DNA from: Porphyromonadaceae bacterium UBA4262
GTDB lineage: Bacteria > Bacteroidota > Bacteroidia > Bacteroidales > Muribaculaceae
DNA: 64,000 nucleotides
Direction: 5' to 3'
Assembly: GCA_002396085.1 (NCBI GenBank)
Contig: DGWI01000049.1
Coordinates: 9,992-73,991 of the forward strand
The position numbers were made by a program, and so were the translations under genes. A model generated the notes under the pieces. The model worked only from the letters and a program-made list of their open reading frames with translations, was not told where the DNA came from and made no database searches. Position 1 is the first letter of the stretch, and the number at the start of each line of letters is the position of its first letter. Positions 34,313 to 43,734 of this stretch are shown in pieces.

Positions 34313-36256
34313 TTACTTGCCCAGCATGAGGTTAATCACGGCATTGACATCCGAGATGTCGACCTGGCCTTCGCCAGTGATATCAGCCTTGTCGTTGCTG
34401 GTCTTGCCCAGCATGGCGTTGATGACCTCGTTGACATCGGCGATGTCAACCTTGCCGTCGGCGTTCACGTCACCTGGCACTTGCGGTGCATCGCCCTGCT
34501 CATAGGCGAAGCGGATGAAGATGTGCTCGCTCTCATCGCCAGCGGCATTCTTGACCATGCCGGCGGGCAGTGAGAAGTAGTAGTCGGTCTCTTCTTGGGC
34601 CTTGAACTGGCAGGTGAAGCCATCCATGTCGGCACCATACAGGGTCAGTGTCTTCTGGTCATCGCTCAGCGTGGCCACCCACTTGTCGTCGGGTTGGATG
34701 TCGCTGGCGTTGTACAGATAGTTGGTGCGGATGTGTACCAGAGGATTCTCTTGCAGCAGTTCGACAGGCTCATCAAAGGTCAGTGTGACGCTCATGGGCA
34801 CATAGCCGTTGGCTGTGACGATGGTGTCTCCGTCGGCAGGAGTGGTGGCCACGGGGAGAATGGTGCCTTCGTCGTTCTCAACGATGGTGAAGTAGTAGTG
34901 GTAGCCGGCCTCCTGATAAGATGCCTTAGCACCCTTGGGGACATAGAGTGTACCCGAGATGTTATAGAACGGGTCATCGTAGTCCTCATAGTAATCCATG
35001 ATTTCGGGAGCCTTTGAGCCCAGGGCGTAGATGGTCAGATCCTTGCTCTGATAGTTCATGAACGCGTGGTTGTAGATTTGCAGGATGCTCGAGGGCAGTG
35101 TGACCTTTGTCAGCTTGGAGCAGCCGGCAAATTGGCCATCCTGGATGTAAGGGGCGTTCTCGGGCAGAACGACCTCGGTCAGTTGAGTGGCAGCAAAAGC
35201 CTGCTCACCAAAGTAGGTGATGCCTTCGGGGAAGTTGATGTTGGCCAGAGCTGACTCGCAGAAGGCATAGTCGCCAACGGCACGCATGCTCTCGGGCAAC
35301 GTGACAGTGGCCACCTCCGAACCCCAGAATGCGCCTCCATAGATGCCTAGCGTGCCCTCGGGGATGGCATACTCGGTCAGTCCCTTCATGGGAACGGCAT
35401 AAATCATGATGCCCTCCGTGTCATAAAGCGCTCCGTCGACGAGCTTGAAGTAGGGGTTGGCTGCATCTAGGTCAATGGCGGTGATGGCAGTCTTGGCCAT
35501 GAAACTCTCGCCCAGTTCCTTGACGCCGGCACCGATGTGGATGCTCTCCATCTGTGTATTGCCCAGGAAGCACTCTGTGCCGATGTGGGTCAGTGTCGAT
35601 GGCAAGGTCATGCCCTGCAGGACGGTGCAACCGTTGAAAGCACCGTCGCCCAGATACTTCAGACCCTCGTGCAGTGTGACGGTCTCCAGTTTGTTGCAGT
35701 AGAGGAAGGCCGTGCCATAGATTGAATCGACACTGGCGGGGATGTCGAGCGTGACCATGGGAACCCTGTAGAAGGCACTCTTGCCGATGGTCTTCAGACC
35801 CTCGTGCAGCGTGACACTGGCCAGGCTGGTGGCAGCGAAAAACGCACTGCTGCCAATCGAACGGACGGTCGATGGCACATTGATGGCGGTCAGGTTCTTG
35901 CACGCCAGTGAGTAGTCGCCGATGACCTCTAGGCCCTCATTCAAGGTTATGCTCACTAAGTCGGCACCGTTGAAGGCTCCGTGTTTGAGTTCCTTGACAC
36001 TCGATGGAATGATGGCACTCACCACCTTAGACCAGCGGAAGGCTTCGTCACCGATGGCAGTCACGTCGTATGTTGTGCCCTCGTTCTCAACGGTGGCGGG
36101 CACATCAATGCTGGTCACGGTGTTGTCGGCTGTTCCAGCCACCTCAACGGTGTTGGCACCGGTGACGGTGTAATTCAGGTCACCCACGGTGAATGTTGTC
36201 TGTGCGGTGGCACTCAGGCCTGCCAGCATGACAAATGCGAGTAATGCTTTCTTCAT
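34313..36256 (-). CDS. BspA-like leucine-rich-repeat surface protein with dockerin-like tail
   Basis: A 647-residue exported protein (signal peptide 1-18, ending LSATAQ). About residues 65-415 are LRR_5/BspA repeats with units such as LTAINVPSTVRSIGSSAF. A single module related to those in the downstream gene follows at about 485-595 (MSVTLTF, LTLYGADMDGFT, YYFSLPAG). The C-terminus has two calcium-loop-like repeats, DVNADGKVDIADVNEVIN and DITGEGQVDISDVNAVIN, a dockerin type I arrangement. BspA proteins often bind host matrix or other bacteria. The -7 box is at 36298-36305 on the minus strand. Confidence 0.88.
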   Translation of the reverse strand: MKKALLAFVMLAGLSATAQTTFTVGDLNYTVTGANTVEVAGTADNTVTSIDVPATVENEGTTYDVTAIGDEAFRWSKVVSAIIPSSVKELKHGAFNGADLVSITLNEGLEVIGDYSLACKNLTAINVPSTVRSIGSSAFFAATSLASVTLHEGLKTIGKSAFYRVPMVTLDIPASVDSIYGTAFLYCNKLETVTLHEGLKYLGDGAFNGCTVLQGMTLPSTLTHIGTECFLGNTQMESIHIGAGVKELGESFMAKTAITAIDLDAANPYFKLVDGALYDTEGIMIYAVPMKGLTEYAIPEGTLGIYGGAFWGSEVATVTLPESMRAVGDYAFCESALANINFPEGITYFGEQAFAATQLTEVVLPENAPYIQDGQFAGCSKLTKVTLPSSILQIYNHAFMNYQSKDLTIYALGSKAPEIMDYYEDYDDPFYNISGTLYVPKGAKASYQEAGYHYYFTIVENDEGTILPVATTPADGDTIVTANGYVPMSVTLTFDEPVELLQENPLVHIRTNYLYNASDIQPDDKWVATLSDDQKTLTLYGADMDGFTCQFKAQEETDYYFSLPAGMVKNAAGDESEHIFIRFAYEQGDAPQVPGDVNADGKVDIADVNEVINAMLGKTSNDKADITGEGQVDISDVNAVINLMLGK

Positions 36257-36297
36257 AGTGAAATCTGTGTTTTTTGAATGTTTAACTAATGATTTTG

Positions 36298-36305
36298 CAA
36301 AGATA
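36298..36305 (-). promoter_or_regulatory. -7 element of the LRR protein gene
   Basis: Minus-strand TATCTTTG, about 40 nt before ATG 36256. Confidence 0.55.
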
Positions 36306-36392
36306 CTAATTGCAAACTAAAAACGCGGCAAACTTTAAAACTTTTTCAATATTTCCCGTCCAAATTAAACCAAAATTTTATTTTCGGTTCAA

Positions 36393-36427
36393 TTTGTTGT
36401 GCATTAGCACGATTTTTGCTACCTTTG
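36393..36427 (+). promoter_or_regulatory. Promoter of the DUF805 gene
   Basis: -7 TACCTTTG at 36420-36427 with a possible -33 TTTG at 36393-36396 (23-bp spacing). The leader is about 35 nt. Confidence 0.6.
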
Positions 36428-36465
36428 TGGGTGATAAACTTTTGATAATACTAAAATTTACGAAT

Positions 36466-37083
36466 ATGGAACAGAACACTTATCCGCAACCGCCTGAGTT
36501 CAATCAGCAGGCTCAACAACCACAGTATCCACAGCAGCCTTACCCCGGGGTGCCGCTGGTCAAGCCACAGATGGGGTTTGTCGAGGCCATCAAGACTGTG
36601 CTTATCAAGAAATACTGTTGCTTCAAGGGGCGCGCCCGGCGCAGCGAATACTGGAACTGGGTGCTGGCCTATTTCTTGCTGAGTTTTGTCCTCTCAATGT
36701 TGAATATGTTCATCATGGTATCACGCATGGAGGTTATGGATCCGGGCGATCCATTGAGTTTCTACATGTCGCCGGGCTACATCTTGTTGGCTTTGGTCGG
36801 TTTGGCGCTGTTTCTGCCCAATCTGGGCGTAACCGTCCGACGCCTGCACGACACCAATCGCTCGGGATGGTGGGCAGTGGCGCCGATAGTGCTTTATGTG
36901 CCATTGTACATTGCGATGCTTGCCATGATCAAGAACGGTGGTGACAACTTTATGAGCATCATGGTCATATTTGGTTTGCTTAGTTTGGTCGCACTGGCCT
37001 ACTGTATCATCATGCTTGTCTGGTTATGTCAGGACAGTGATCCGCAACCCAATAAATACGGCCCTTCGCCAAAGTACAATTAG
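36466..37083 (+). CDS. DUF805 membrane protein
   Basis: A 205-residue protein. A Pro/Gln-rich cytoplasmic segment (residues 1-35) precedes a DUF805 domain with FKGRARRSEYWNW, a first span, and VRRLHDTNRSGWW between later spans, about four spans in total. DUF805 proteins are small inner-membrane proteins of unknown function. ATG 36466 is chosen because the region upstream holds the promoter and no DUF805 features. Confidence 0.87.
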   Translation: MEQNTYPQPPEFNQQAQQPQYPQQPYPGVPLVKPQMGFVEAIKTVLIKKYCCFKGRARRSEYWNWVLAYFLLSFVLSMLNMFIMVSRMEVMDPGDPLSFYMSPGYILLALVGLALFLPNLGVTVRRLHDTNRSGWWAVAPIVLYVPLYIAMLAMIKNGGDNFMSIMVIFGLLSLVALAYCIIMLVWLCQDSDPQPNKYGPSPKYN

Positions 37084-37149
37084 ACTTTAGTCGATTAGTC
37101 GAATGCTCGAATAATCGAAAAACTCGAATACACGCAAATTGCAACACTT

Positions 37150-38190
37150 ATGCCACTGTCCAAGTTTTTGACATTCAGCCACTGGCTGCTTGTGGCCACC
37201 ACCCTGCTGGCTCTGTTGTCATGCAGCCATGACCGAGGTGTGGAGCGGCCCGTGCCCAGTGTCTACTACTGGCGCACGTCGCTGATCCTGGACTCGGCCG
37301 AGCGGGTGTTCCTGTCCGAGCATGGAGTGGGGCGGATGTATGTTCGCTACTTCGACGTGGTGATGCGCGACGGACGACCCATGCCCAATGCCACATTGCA
37401 GTTTGTCGACACTGTGCCTGGCAACATTGAGGTGGTGCCCACCGTGTTCATTATCGAGAATTGCCTGCGGCACAATCTGGACAGTGTGGCAGGGTTGCTG
37501 GTCGACCGCATCGTGCAGATGAACGAGACCAACGATCTGCCCGCGCCACGCGAGGTGCAGATCGACTGCGACTGGACGCGCAACTCGCAGGAGGCCTATT
37601 TTGCCTTCCTGCGCCATGTGCGGCAGTTGCTGGCACAGCGGGGCATGCGCCTGTCGGCCACCATCAGGCTGCATCAGTTGGCCATGACACCGCCGCCCGT
37701 CGACGAGGGGGCACTGATGGTCTACAACACAGGCGATGCTGCACGTAGTGGCGACCACAACCCCATCCTCGACTATCGCGATGTTGAGCCTTATCTACGT
37801 TATGTCGCCGACTACAATCTGCCCTTGTGTGCAGCCTATCCTGTATTCGGGTGGCAGTTGCTGTTCGGTGGTAGCGAGTTCAAGGCCATCTTGCACGACC
37901 AGAACTTGCAAGACACCACGCTGTTCAAGCCTCTGTCAGGCAATGAATATCTGGTGCTGCAGAGCCGTGACAACCCAGTGCTGAGCGATGCCGGGGACAA
38001 GTCGGCATGGATGAGTGCGGGCGACCATGTCCGGGTGTGGCAGCCTTCGACTCAAGAGGTTGAGCGGGTGGCCCGAGCACTGGGCGCACAACGCCGCAGC
38101 ATCAACCGACAAGTAATCATTTATCATCTAGACAATAAATACTTGAACCAATATGACAACCAATTCTATGAGACGATTTATCATCTTTAG
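37150..38190 (+). CDS. Lipoprotein with DUF3142-like barrel features
   Basis: A 346-residue predicted lipoprotein; the signal ends in LLSC with Cys25 as the lipidation site. The mature part has VYYWRTSL, YVRYFDV and EVQIDCDW followed by LRLSATIRLHQL-like strands (residues about 135-180), which resembles DUF3142 and other TIM-barrel glycosidase-like proteins; the match is by eye only. The 3' end overlaps the next gene by 38 nt, so the two are probably made together. The region just upstream (37084-37149) is rich in TCGA-like units. Confidence 0.68.
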   Translation: MPLSKFLTFSHWLLVATTLLALLSCSHDRGVERPVPSVYYWRTSLILDSAERVFLSEHGVGRMYVRYFDVVMRDGRPMPNATLQFVDTVPGNIEVVPTVFIIENCLRHNLDSVAGLLVDRIVQMNETNDLPAPREVQIDCDWTRNSQEAYFAFLRHVRQLLAQRGMRLSATIRLHQLAMTPPPVDEGALMVYNTGDAARSGDHNPILDYRDVEPYLRYVADYNLPLCAAYPVFGWQLLFGGSEFKAILHDQNLQDTTLFKPLSGNEYLVLQSRDNPVLSDAGDKSAWMSAGDHVRVWQPSTQEVERVARALGAQRRSINRQVIIYHLDNKYLNQYDNQFYETIYHL

Positions 38191-40360
38191 TGCGCTGGTG
38201 GCTACTGTTGTGGTCACAGCGCTGGCATGCGGGCCGTGGATGCGCCCCAACTACTACATGTTCAGTGCCTACAACCGTAACCAGATAGGCGAGACTTACA
38301 CTAAGGGAATGCTCGACTACTGGCAGAACTATTGTACTGAAGCAGACATCTCGCCCTTCAACATCTCGGCACTGTCGTGGGTGTCGCCGCAAATCGATGA
38401 CTTTGAGAAGAGCGAGAACGAATTAATCAAGGCTGCGCGCGAAAAGAACGACCAGGAAATGTTGCAGTACTTGAATCTGCTGTGCTCCTACCTGCATGTG
38501 TGCGATGATGTTAAGGGCGACACTTGGTCCTATCCCACCAAGGAAGACCTGGACAGCCGCAACACCACGATGAACTACATCTACAACCGGGCACGCAGTT
38601 ACAGCGGCACGCGATTGAAACCGCAGTACGACTTGTTGGCGATGCGCACGCTGATGATCAAGAAGGATTACCCCAACATCATCAAGTGGTGGGACACACG
38701 TGTGAGCAAGGCCGAGGGCAGTGTGTTCAGGGACATGGCACGTGGCATCTATGCCCACGCGTTGCTCAAGACCGGCAAGCAGCGCGAGGCGTGCGAGATC
38801 TATGCCGACTTGGGTGACATGCAGTCCATCAAGTGGATGATGCAGGACAAGCGCAACCTGCAGGGCATCAAAGACGAGTACAAGGCTAACCCTAACTCGC
38901 CAACGCTCATCTTTCTGGTGCAAGACTATGTCAACAATGCGCAGAGCACCCTCGAGAGCCTGCGCAGCGGCGAGGCTTCGCTAGCCACTGGTGACACCTA
39001 CGACGGTTTTGAGGCCGAGGTGCAGAAGATGCGACAGGCTGCCGCTGGCCTGCGCGACTTCATCCCCTTTGCACAGCAAGTGGTCAAAGAAAAGAAGACC
39101 AAGGTGCCTGCCCTGTGGATGAGTGCAGCCGGACACCTCCAGGCACTGTTGGGCAACAACAAGGAGGGCATCAAACTGCTGGATCAGGCCATGAAACTCA
39201 AGGGCACCGAACGCATGATTGACAACGCACGCGTGTGCCGCATCATGGCCACCGTGTCCGATGCTCAGCCCACGGCGCAATATCTGGACTACCTGAAGGG
39301 CGAACTGGAGTGGCTCGCCTACGCCGAGGGTGACGAGTATGACAACCAGGCATGGCAATATGGCCTCAACGGCGAGAACCACTACAGCGAGATGATCATC
39401 AATCTTTGCTACGACTATCTGGGCCCGCATTTCATTGAGCAGGGTAACACCAATCTGGGCTTGGCACTGATGAGTTGGTGCGACTGCCACGAGCGTGACT
39501 TCTATTCTGATCGTGAGGTTTATGCCTACACCATGAGCCGTGACATCTACTGGGCAATCGACAGCCTGACTGCCGACCAGATGATAAATTTCCAGCGATA
39601 CATGGCTGGCAAGCCCGCAAGCAAACTTGAGCAATATCTGCGAGACAAGATGGGGTCGAACATGTTCGGTGACAACTACTTCGGTGACAGAATTGGTACC
39701 AAACTCATTCGTGAGGGGCGTTTTGAGGAGGCCATTCATTGGCTCGAGCAGGTTAGTCTGCCATACTTGAGCAGCCTCAAGATCAGTGCCTATATGGCTT
39801 GGCGCGACTACAAGAAACCGCGCTGGTTCTTCAACGAGAATCTGTTCACTATCCATGAGGACCCAACGCAGGTCAAGACCAATCAGAAGTTGGACTTCTG
39901 CCGCGACATGATCAATGGCATCGCGCGGGTGCAAAGCACCACGGGCGAGGAGCGGGCGCGTGCCAAGTATGACCTGGCCACCATGTACTTCCAGGCCAGT
40001 TGCAAGGGCAATTGCTGGTACTTGAGCCGCTATGCCAACAGCATCTATGATGATCCGCAGGAGTACAAAAACGAAAAGAACTTTGTCGCCGAGGCGGTGC
40101 GTCTGCTCGAGGAGGCTGCAACTGAGACTTCCAACTTCGACTTGCGTCAGCGTTGCCTCTATGCTAACGCCTACATCCCCTATGGTGAGCCCTTTATCAC
40201 CTATACCTACGACAGCGACTACAATCAGGTTCCGCACTACAACACCAACACGCACGAGTACAAAGCCATGTCAGCCTTGGCCGACTTCTACCGTGCAAAC
40301 CCCACCAAGTGCAATCCCTACGTCAGCCGCTGCGACATCCTCCGGAAATTCATGGACTGA
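38153..40360 (+). CDS. TPR-like exported lipoprotein
   Basis: A 735-residue protein, mostly alpha-helical, with paired helices resembling TPR/SEL1 repeats (for example ARGIYAHALLKTGKQREACEIYADLG). Its signal peptide ends in TALAC, so it is probably a lipoprotein. The start is uncertain: ATG 38153 overlaps the previous gene by 38 nt, while ATG 38168 (MRRFIIFS) gives a cleaner signal peptide. Function unknown. The overlap with the upstream lipoprotein suggests a shared complex at the envelope. Confidence 0.75.
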   Translation: MTTNSMRRFIIFSALVATVVVTALACGPWMRPNYYMFSAYNRNQIGETYTKGMLDYWQNYCTEADISPFNISALSWVSPQIDDFEKSENELIKAAREKNDQEMLQYLNLLCSYLHVCDDVKGDTWSYPTKEDLDSRNTTMNYIYNRARSYSGTRLKPQYDLLAMRTLMIKKDYPNIIKWWDTRVSKAEGSVFRDMARGIYAHALLKTGKQREACEIYADLGDMQSIKWMMQDKRNLQGIKDEYKANPNSPTLIFLVQDYVNNAQSTLESLRSGEASLATGDTYDGFEAEVQKMRQAAAGLRDFIPFAQQVVKEKKTKVPALWMSAAGHLQALLGNNKEGIKLLDQAMKLKGTERMIDNARVCRIMATVSDAQPTAQYLDYLKGELEWLAYAEGDEYDNQAWQYGLNGENHYSEMIINLCYDYLGPHFIEQGNTNLGLALMSWCDCHERDFYSDREVYAYTMSRDIYWAIDSLTADQMINFQRYMAGKPASKLEQYLRDKMGSNMFGDNYFGDRIGTKLIREGRFEEAIHWLEQVSLPYLSSLKISAYMAWRDYKKPRWFFNENLFTIHEDPTQVKTNQKLDFCRDMINGIARVQSTTGEERARAKYDLATMYFQASCKGNCWYLSRYANSIYDDPQEYKNEKNFVAEAVRLLEEAATETSNFDLRQRCLYANAYIPYGEPFITYTYDSDYNQVPHYNTNTHEYKAMSALADFYRANPTKCNPYVSRCDILRKFMD

Positions 40361-40388
40361 CATTAAATTAGTAATACGGTGAAATGAG

Positions 40389-40450
40389 GCGGCACTGCAT
40401 GCCGCGTTGTAGCAAATCTATCTCAACTCTCCCATAGGGAGGGGCGGGAT
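40389..40450. repeat. REP-like palindromic remnant
   Basis: GCGGCACTGCATGCCGC forms a 6-bp stem, followed by GGGAGGGGCGGGATGGG-type sequence. It resembles short extragenic palindromes that recur in Bacteroidales and shares the GC/GC palindrome style of the elements at 19990-20030 and 63634-63739. No gene is seen in the 121-bp gap. Confidence 0.4.
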
Positions 40451-40481
40451 GGGCTTGGTATGACAATAAGTTTGACAAGCA

Positions 40482-42299
40482 ATGAGCGCAAAATCAAATA
40501 AAGACCTTGAGCCGGCAGTCGGCTGCTCGTGCATGATGGCACTTGGTGCACCCTTGGCAATGGTGATTATGGGTGTTGAGAGTGATGTCTTATGGCCAAT
40601 ATCCATTATTCTTGTAATTGTTGCTGTGGGCCTATTCATCGCTTTTGTCGCTTCTGATAAGCGGTCAACACCCTCACCCAAGCCTAACATAGTTGACCAC
40701 GTGACTAGTCGGCAAATGGGCATTGGTAGCACAGACGATTTTGCTGATTTGGATGAGGATGTACGTGAGGGAGCAGCTCGTTTTTTTGAGCAAAGTGGTC
40801 GAACTGATTTTCGGATATTAGTTGATGATGATGATTTCCAGCAACTGAAGCATTCTCTCATGCGTCTATTGCGTTTACTGCAGTCGATAAGTTTTGATAA
40901 AAGAATCAGGGAGAAAGTCTTAGATCAGGCTCATGATCGTGATACTATTAAAGGCGAGTTTGACCATAAGTCGTTTTTCACAACACTTGAATTGCTGCTA
41001 GGGAAAGACGTAGTATACATTTTTGAGCGATTCGGGCTTAGTACAAACATGAATTTTACTACAGCCGCAGGGCAGTTGTTATTAGCCATCACAATATTAC
41101 TCAATGAAGGGCTGAAAAGCAAGTGCTCCTATGAGGAATTTATGCGCGAACTGTCATACGATAATGAATACTGCAATCAGTTGCGTGGTGTTCATGAGGA
41201 GATGTGGCTCCTATATCGCGACTCGAATGTGGATGTCAAGAGTGAGGATTTGGATGACTTAGGTCTGATGTTGATACTCGAACTGGTGGCGCGAGATACT
41301 AGATATGTCATGGATATGCGCAGTCTGCTCAACCAGTTGGCTGAGGATATAGCACAGATAGTGGGAAAGAACGAGGTTATCACTTCGGCCTTGGATGAAT
41401 TGCATGGGCGTGTTGAGCGAGATAAGCAGATAATTACCGAACTCGAAGGTGAGCAGAAGACGATAAAACGAGAACCGACTGGTACTATCGCTGAACTTGA
41501 CCAACTGGTAGGGTTGAGTCTGGTCAAGTCGGAGGTGACCGCGCTCAAACGCTTTGTTGAGGTAAACAAGCGGCGGCAGGAGATGGGTATGAAGACTCCA
41601 ACAGTCTCCTATCACTGTGTGTTCACGGGTAATCCAGGTACAGGTAAGACCACGGTGGCACGCATCGTCGCTGGCATCTACAAGGATTTGGGCATTTTGT
41701 CGAAAGGGCATTTGGTCGAGACCGACCGCTCGGGGCTAGTGGCAGAGTTTGTGGGTCAGACTGCCGTCAAGACCAATAAAATCATCGACAGTGCGCTCGA
41801 TGGGGTGCTCTTCGTCGATGAGGCCTATTCGTTGGTCACTGGCGGCAAGGAAGACTATGGCAAAGAGGCTATCGCTACATTGCTCAAACGCATGGAGGAT
41901 GACCGTGACCGCTTAGTGGTCATACTCGCTGGATATGAGGACGAAATGAAACAGTTTGTTGACTCTAATCCAGGGCTGCGCTCTCGTTTCAACCGCTACA
42001 TTCATTTTGAGGACTATAGCGCCGATGAGTTGATGCAGATTTTTGTCAATCGACTGCGGACCTTCGACTATACTATTGACTCACGGGCCGAGACTGTGCT
42101 GCAGCAACATCTGGAACAATGTGTTGCGACACGAGGCAAGGACTTCGGCAATGCGCGATATGTGCGTAACTTGTTTGAGCGCACTATTGAAGCTCAGGCC
42201 GTGAGGCTCTCGTCGCTTGCCGAACCTGACTCCGAGGCCTTGTCGCGTATCACCGAGAATGATGTTAAAACAGCATTAAACAGAATGTCTCACCAGTAG
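40482..42299 (+). CDS. Membrane-anchored CbxX/CfxQ-type AAA ATPase
   Basis: A 605-residue protein. Two hydrophobic segments (about 13-31 and 35-57) precede a helical region of about 270 residues, then a CbxX-type AAA domain: LDQLVGLSLVKSEV, Walker A G383NPGTGKT390, Walker B VLFVDEAYSL (Asp446, Glu447), and GLRSRFNRYIHF near the sensor. CbxX ATPases remodel Rubisco in autotrophs and act in type VII secretion (EccA) or as stress chaperones elsewhere; none of those partners is seen here. The 5' third is AT-richer than the ATPase part, suggesting a composite origin. Confidence 0.85.
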   Translation: MSAKSNKDLEPAVGCSCMMALGAPLAMVIMGVESDVLWPISIILVIVAVGLFIAFVASDKRSTPSPKPNIVDHVTSRQMGIGSTDDFADLDEDVREGAARFFEQSGRTDFRILVDDDDFQQLKHSLMRLLRLLQSISFDKRIREKVLDQAHDRDTIKGEFDHKSFFTTLELLLGKDVVYIFERFGLSTNMNFTTAAGQLLLAITILLNEGLKSKCSYEEFMRELSYDNEYCNQLRGVHEEMWLLYRDSNVDVKSEDLDDLGLMLILELVARDTRYVMDMRSLLNQLAEDIAQIVGKNEVITSALDELHGRVERDKQIITELEGEQKTIKREPTGTIAELDQLVGLSLVKSEVTALKRFVEVNKRRQEMGMKTPTVSYHCVFTGNPGTGKTTVARIVAGIYKDLGILSKGHLVETDRSGLVAEFVGQTAVKTNKIIDSALDGVLFVDEAYSLVTGGKEDYGKEAIATLLKRMEDDRDRLVVILAGYEDEMKQFVDSNPGLRSRFNRYIHFEDYSADELMQIFVNRLRTFDYTIDSRAETVLQQHLEQCVATRGKDFGNARYVRNLFERTIEAQAVRLSSLAEPDSEALSRITENDVKTALNRMSHQ

Positions 42300-42355
42300 C
42301 GAGCAAGTCCCGTTCATAATAGCGGCAAAGTTCGTTCATAAAAGTGTGCCGAAAG

Positions 42356-42387
42356 TTTGTGTATTCGTTCTTAAAAGTGTAATTTTG
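42356..42387 (+). promoter_or_regulatory. Promoter of the U32 gene
   Basis: -33 TTTG at 42356-42359 and -7 TAATTTTG at 42380-42387, spacing 20 bp, an almost ideal Bacteroidota promoter. Three related GTTC(A/T)TAA-type units (about 42312, 42334, 42368) lie around it. Confidence 0.7.
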
Positions 42388-42405
42388 CCGCCCAAAATAT
42401 CAGAA

Positions 42406-43650
42406 ATGAACCTGCAACGAAGTGATATAGAGATTATGGCCCCAGTGGGGTCGTGGGAGTCGCTGGTGGCGGCTCAACAGGGTGGGGCAGATGCCATCTA
42501 CTTTGGCATTGAGGGGCTGAATATGCGCTCGAAGTCGAGCGTCAACTTTACCCTCGACGACTTGCGCACCATAGCCCAGTGGTGCCACGAACACCACATG
42601 AAGAGTTACCTCACGGTCAACACCATCGTCTATGACGAGGACATTGACTACATGCACCGCATCGTCGATGCAGCCCGCGACGCACAAGTTTGTGCCATCA
42701 TTGCTAGCGATATGGCGACAATCCTCTATGCCAGGAGCATCGGTGTGGAGGTGCACATCAGCACGCAGGTTAATGTGAGCAACAGCGAGGCGGTGCGCCA
42801 CTATGCCCAGTGGGCCGATGTGATGGTAATGGCCCGCGAGTTGAACCTTGACCAGGTGCGACGCATCAGCGATACCATCGAGACCGACCACATCACCGGC
42901 CCTCATGGCCAGCCTGTGCGCATCGAGATGTTCTGCCACGGTGCCCTGTGCATGGCGGTGAGTGGCAAGTGCTACCTGAGTCTGCACGAGACGGGCGCGA
43001 GTGCCAATCGTGGCGCATGTCGGCAAATCTGTAGGCGAGGCTACATCGTCACTGACCGCGACACAGGCGATGAACTGGCCATTGACAACCAGTACATCAT
43101 GTCGCCCAAGGATCTCAAGACCATCCATTTTATTAATAAGGTGTTGGATGCTGGTGTCAGAGTGCTCAAGATCGAGGGGCGTGCACGCGGACCCGAATAT
43201 GTGCGCACCGTGGTCGGTTGCTACAACGAGGCGCTGAATGCCATCCTCGATGGCACCTACAGCGAAGAGAAGATTGCTCAGTGGGATGCGCGCTTGGCAC
43301 AAGTGTTCAATCGCGGATTCTGGGACGGCTACTACCTGGGGCAACGCCTGGGTGAGTGGTCGCACAAGTATGGTTCCAGTTCGACTCATGTCAAGGAATA
43401 TTGTGCCAAGGCCATACGCTACTTTGGCAACATCGGTGTCGCTGAGTTCCTCATGGAGTCGGGCGAACTGCATGTGGGCGATGATGTCTTTATCTTAGGC
43501 CCCACAACGGGTGCAATTCCCCTCAAGGTCGAGGAAATCCGTGTTGACCTCAAGCCCGTGGAGAAGACTGTCAAGGGCGAGCATTTCTCGATCAAGACCA
43601 ACCAGAAAATCCGTCCCAGCGACCGCCTTTACCTCTGGAAACAGAAGTAA
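42406..43650 (+). CDS. U32 family protein (TrhP/RlhA-like)
   Basis: A 414-residue cytoplasmic protein. It contains IMAPVGSWESLVAAQQGGADAI, EMFCHGALCMAVSGKCYLS and RGACRQICRRGY, the Cys-rich segments that hold an iron-sulfur site in U32 proteins. Family members TrhP and RlhA hydroxylate tRNA or rRNA uridine/cytidine rather than act as collagenases; TrhP-like tRNA uridine hydroxylation is the better guess, but the subfamily is not certain. ATG 42406 follows the -7 box by 18 nt; the longer frame from 42346 would start inside the promoter. Confidence 0.88.
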   Translation: MNLQRSDIEIMAPVGSWESLVAAQQGGADAIYFGIEGLNMRSKSSVNFTLDDLRTIAQWCHEHHMKSYLTVNTIVYDEDIDYMHRIVDAARDAQVCAIIASDMATILYARSIGVEVHISTQVNVSNSEAVRHYAQWADVMVMARELNLDQVRRISDTIETDHITGPHGQPVRIEMFCHGALCMAVSGKCYLSLHETGASANRGACRQICRRGYIVTDRDTGDELAIDNQYIMSPKDLKTIHFINKVLDAGVRVLKIEGRARGPEYVRTVVGCYNEALNAILDGTYSEEKIAQWDARLAQVFNRGFWDGYYLGQRLGEWSHKYGSSSTHVKEYCAKAIRYFGNIGVAEFLMESGELHVGDDVFILGPTTGAIPLKVEEIRVDLKPVEKTVKGEHFSIKTNQKIRPSDRLYLWKQK

Positions 43651-43697
43651 ATTGAAAAATATTCTTAAATTCTGGGTGCTAATTGACAAAGATTTAC

Positions 43698-43705
43698 TAC
43701 CTTTG
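43698..43705 (+). promoter_or_regulatory. -7 element of the yceD-rpmF unit
   Basis: TACCTTTG, 29 nt before ATG 43735. Confidence 0.55.
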
Positions 43706-43734
43706 CAGCGATTTATCAAAAATTGAGAGGAAAA

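Noticed and set aside
38981..40255. A 424-residue minus-strand frame
   Set aside because: Antisense to the TPR-like lipoprotein; no start context and no recognisable domain.
40482..42299. AAA ATPase as an anti-phage defence gene
   Set aside because: The domain is CbxX/CfxQ type and no nuclease, protease or other defence partner lies next to it.
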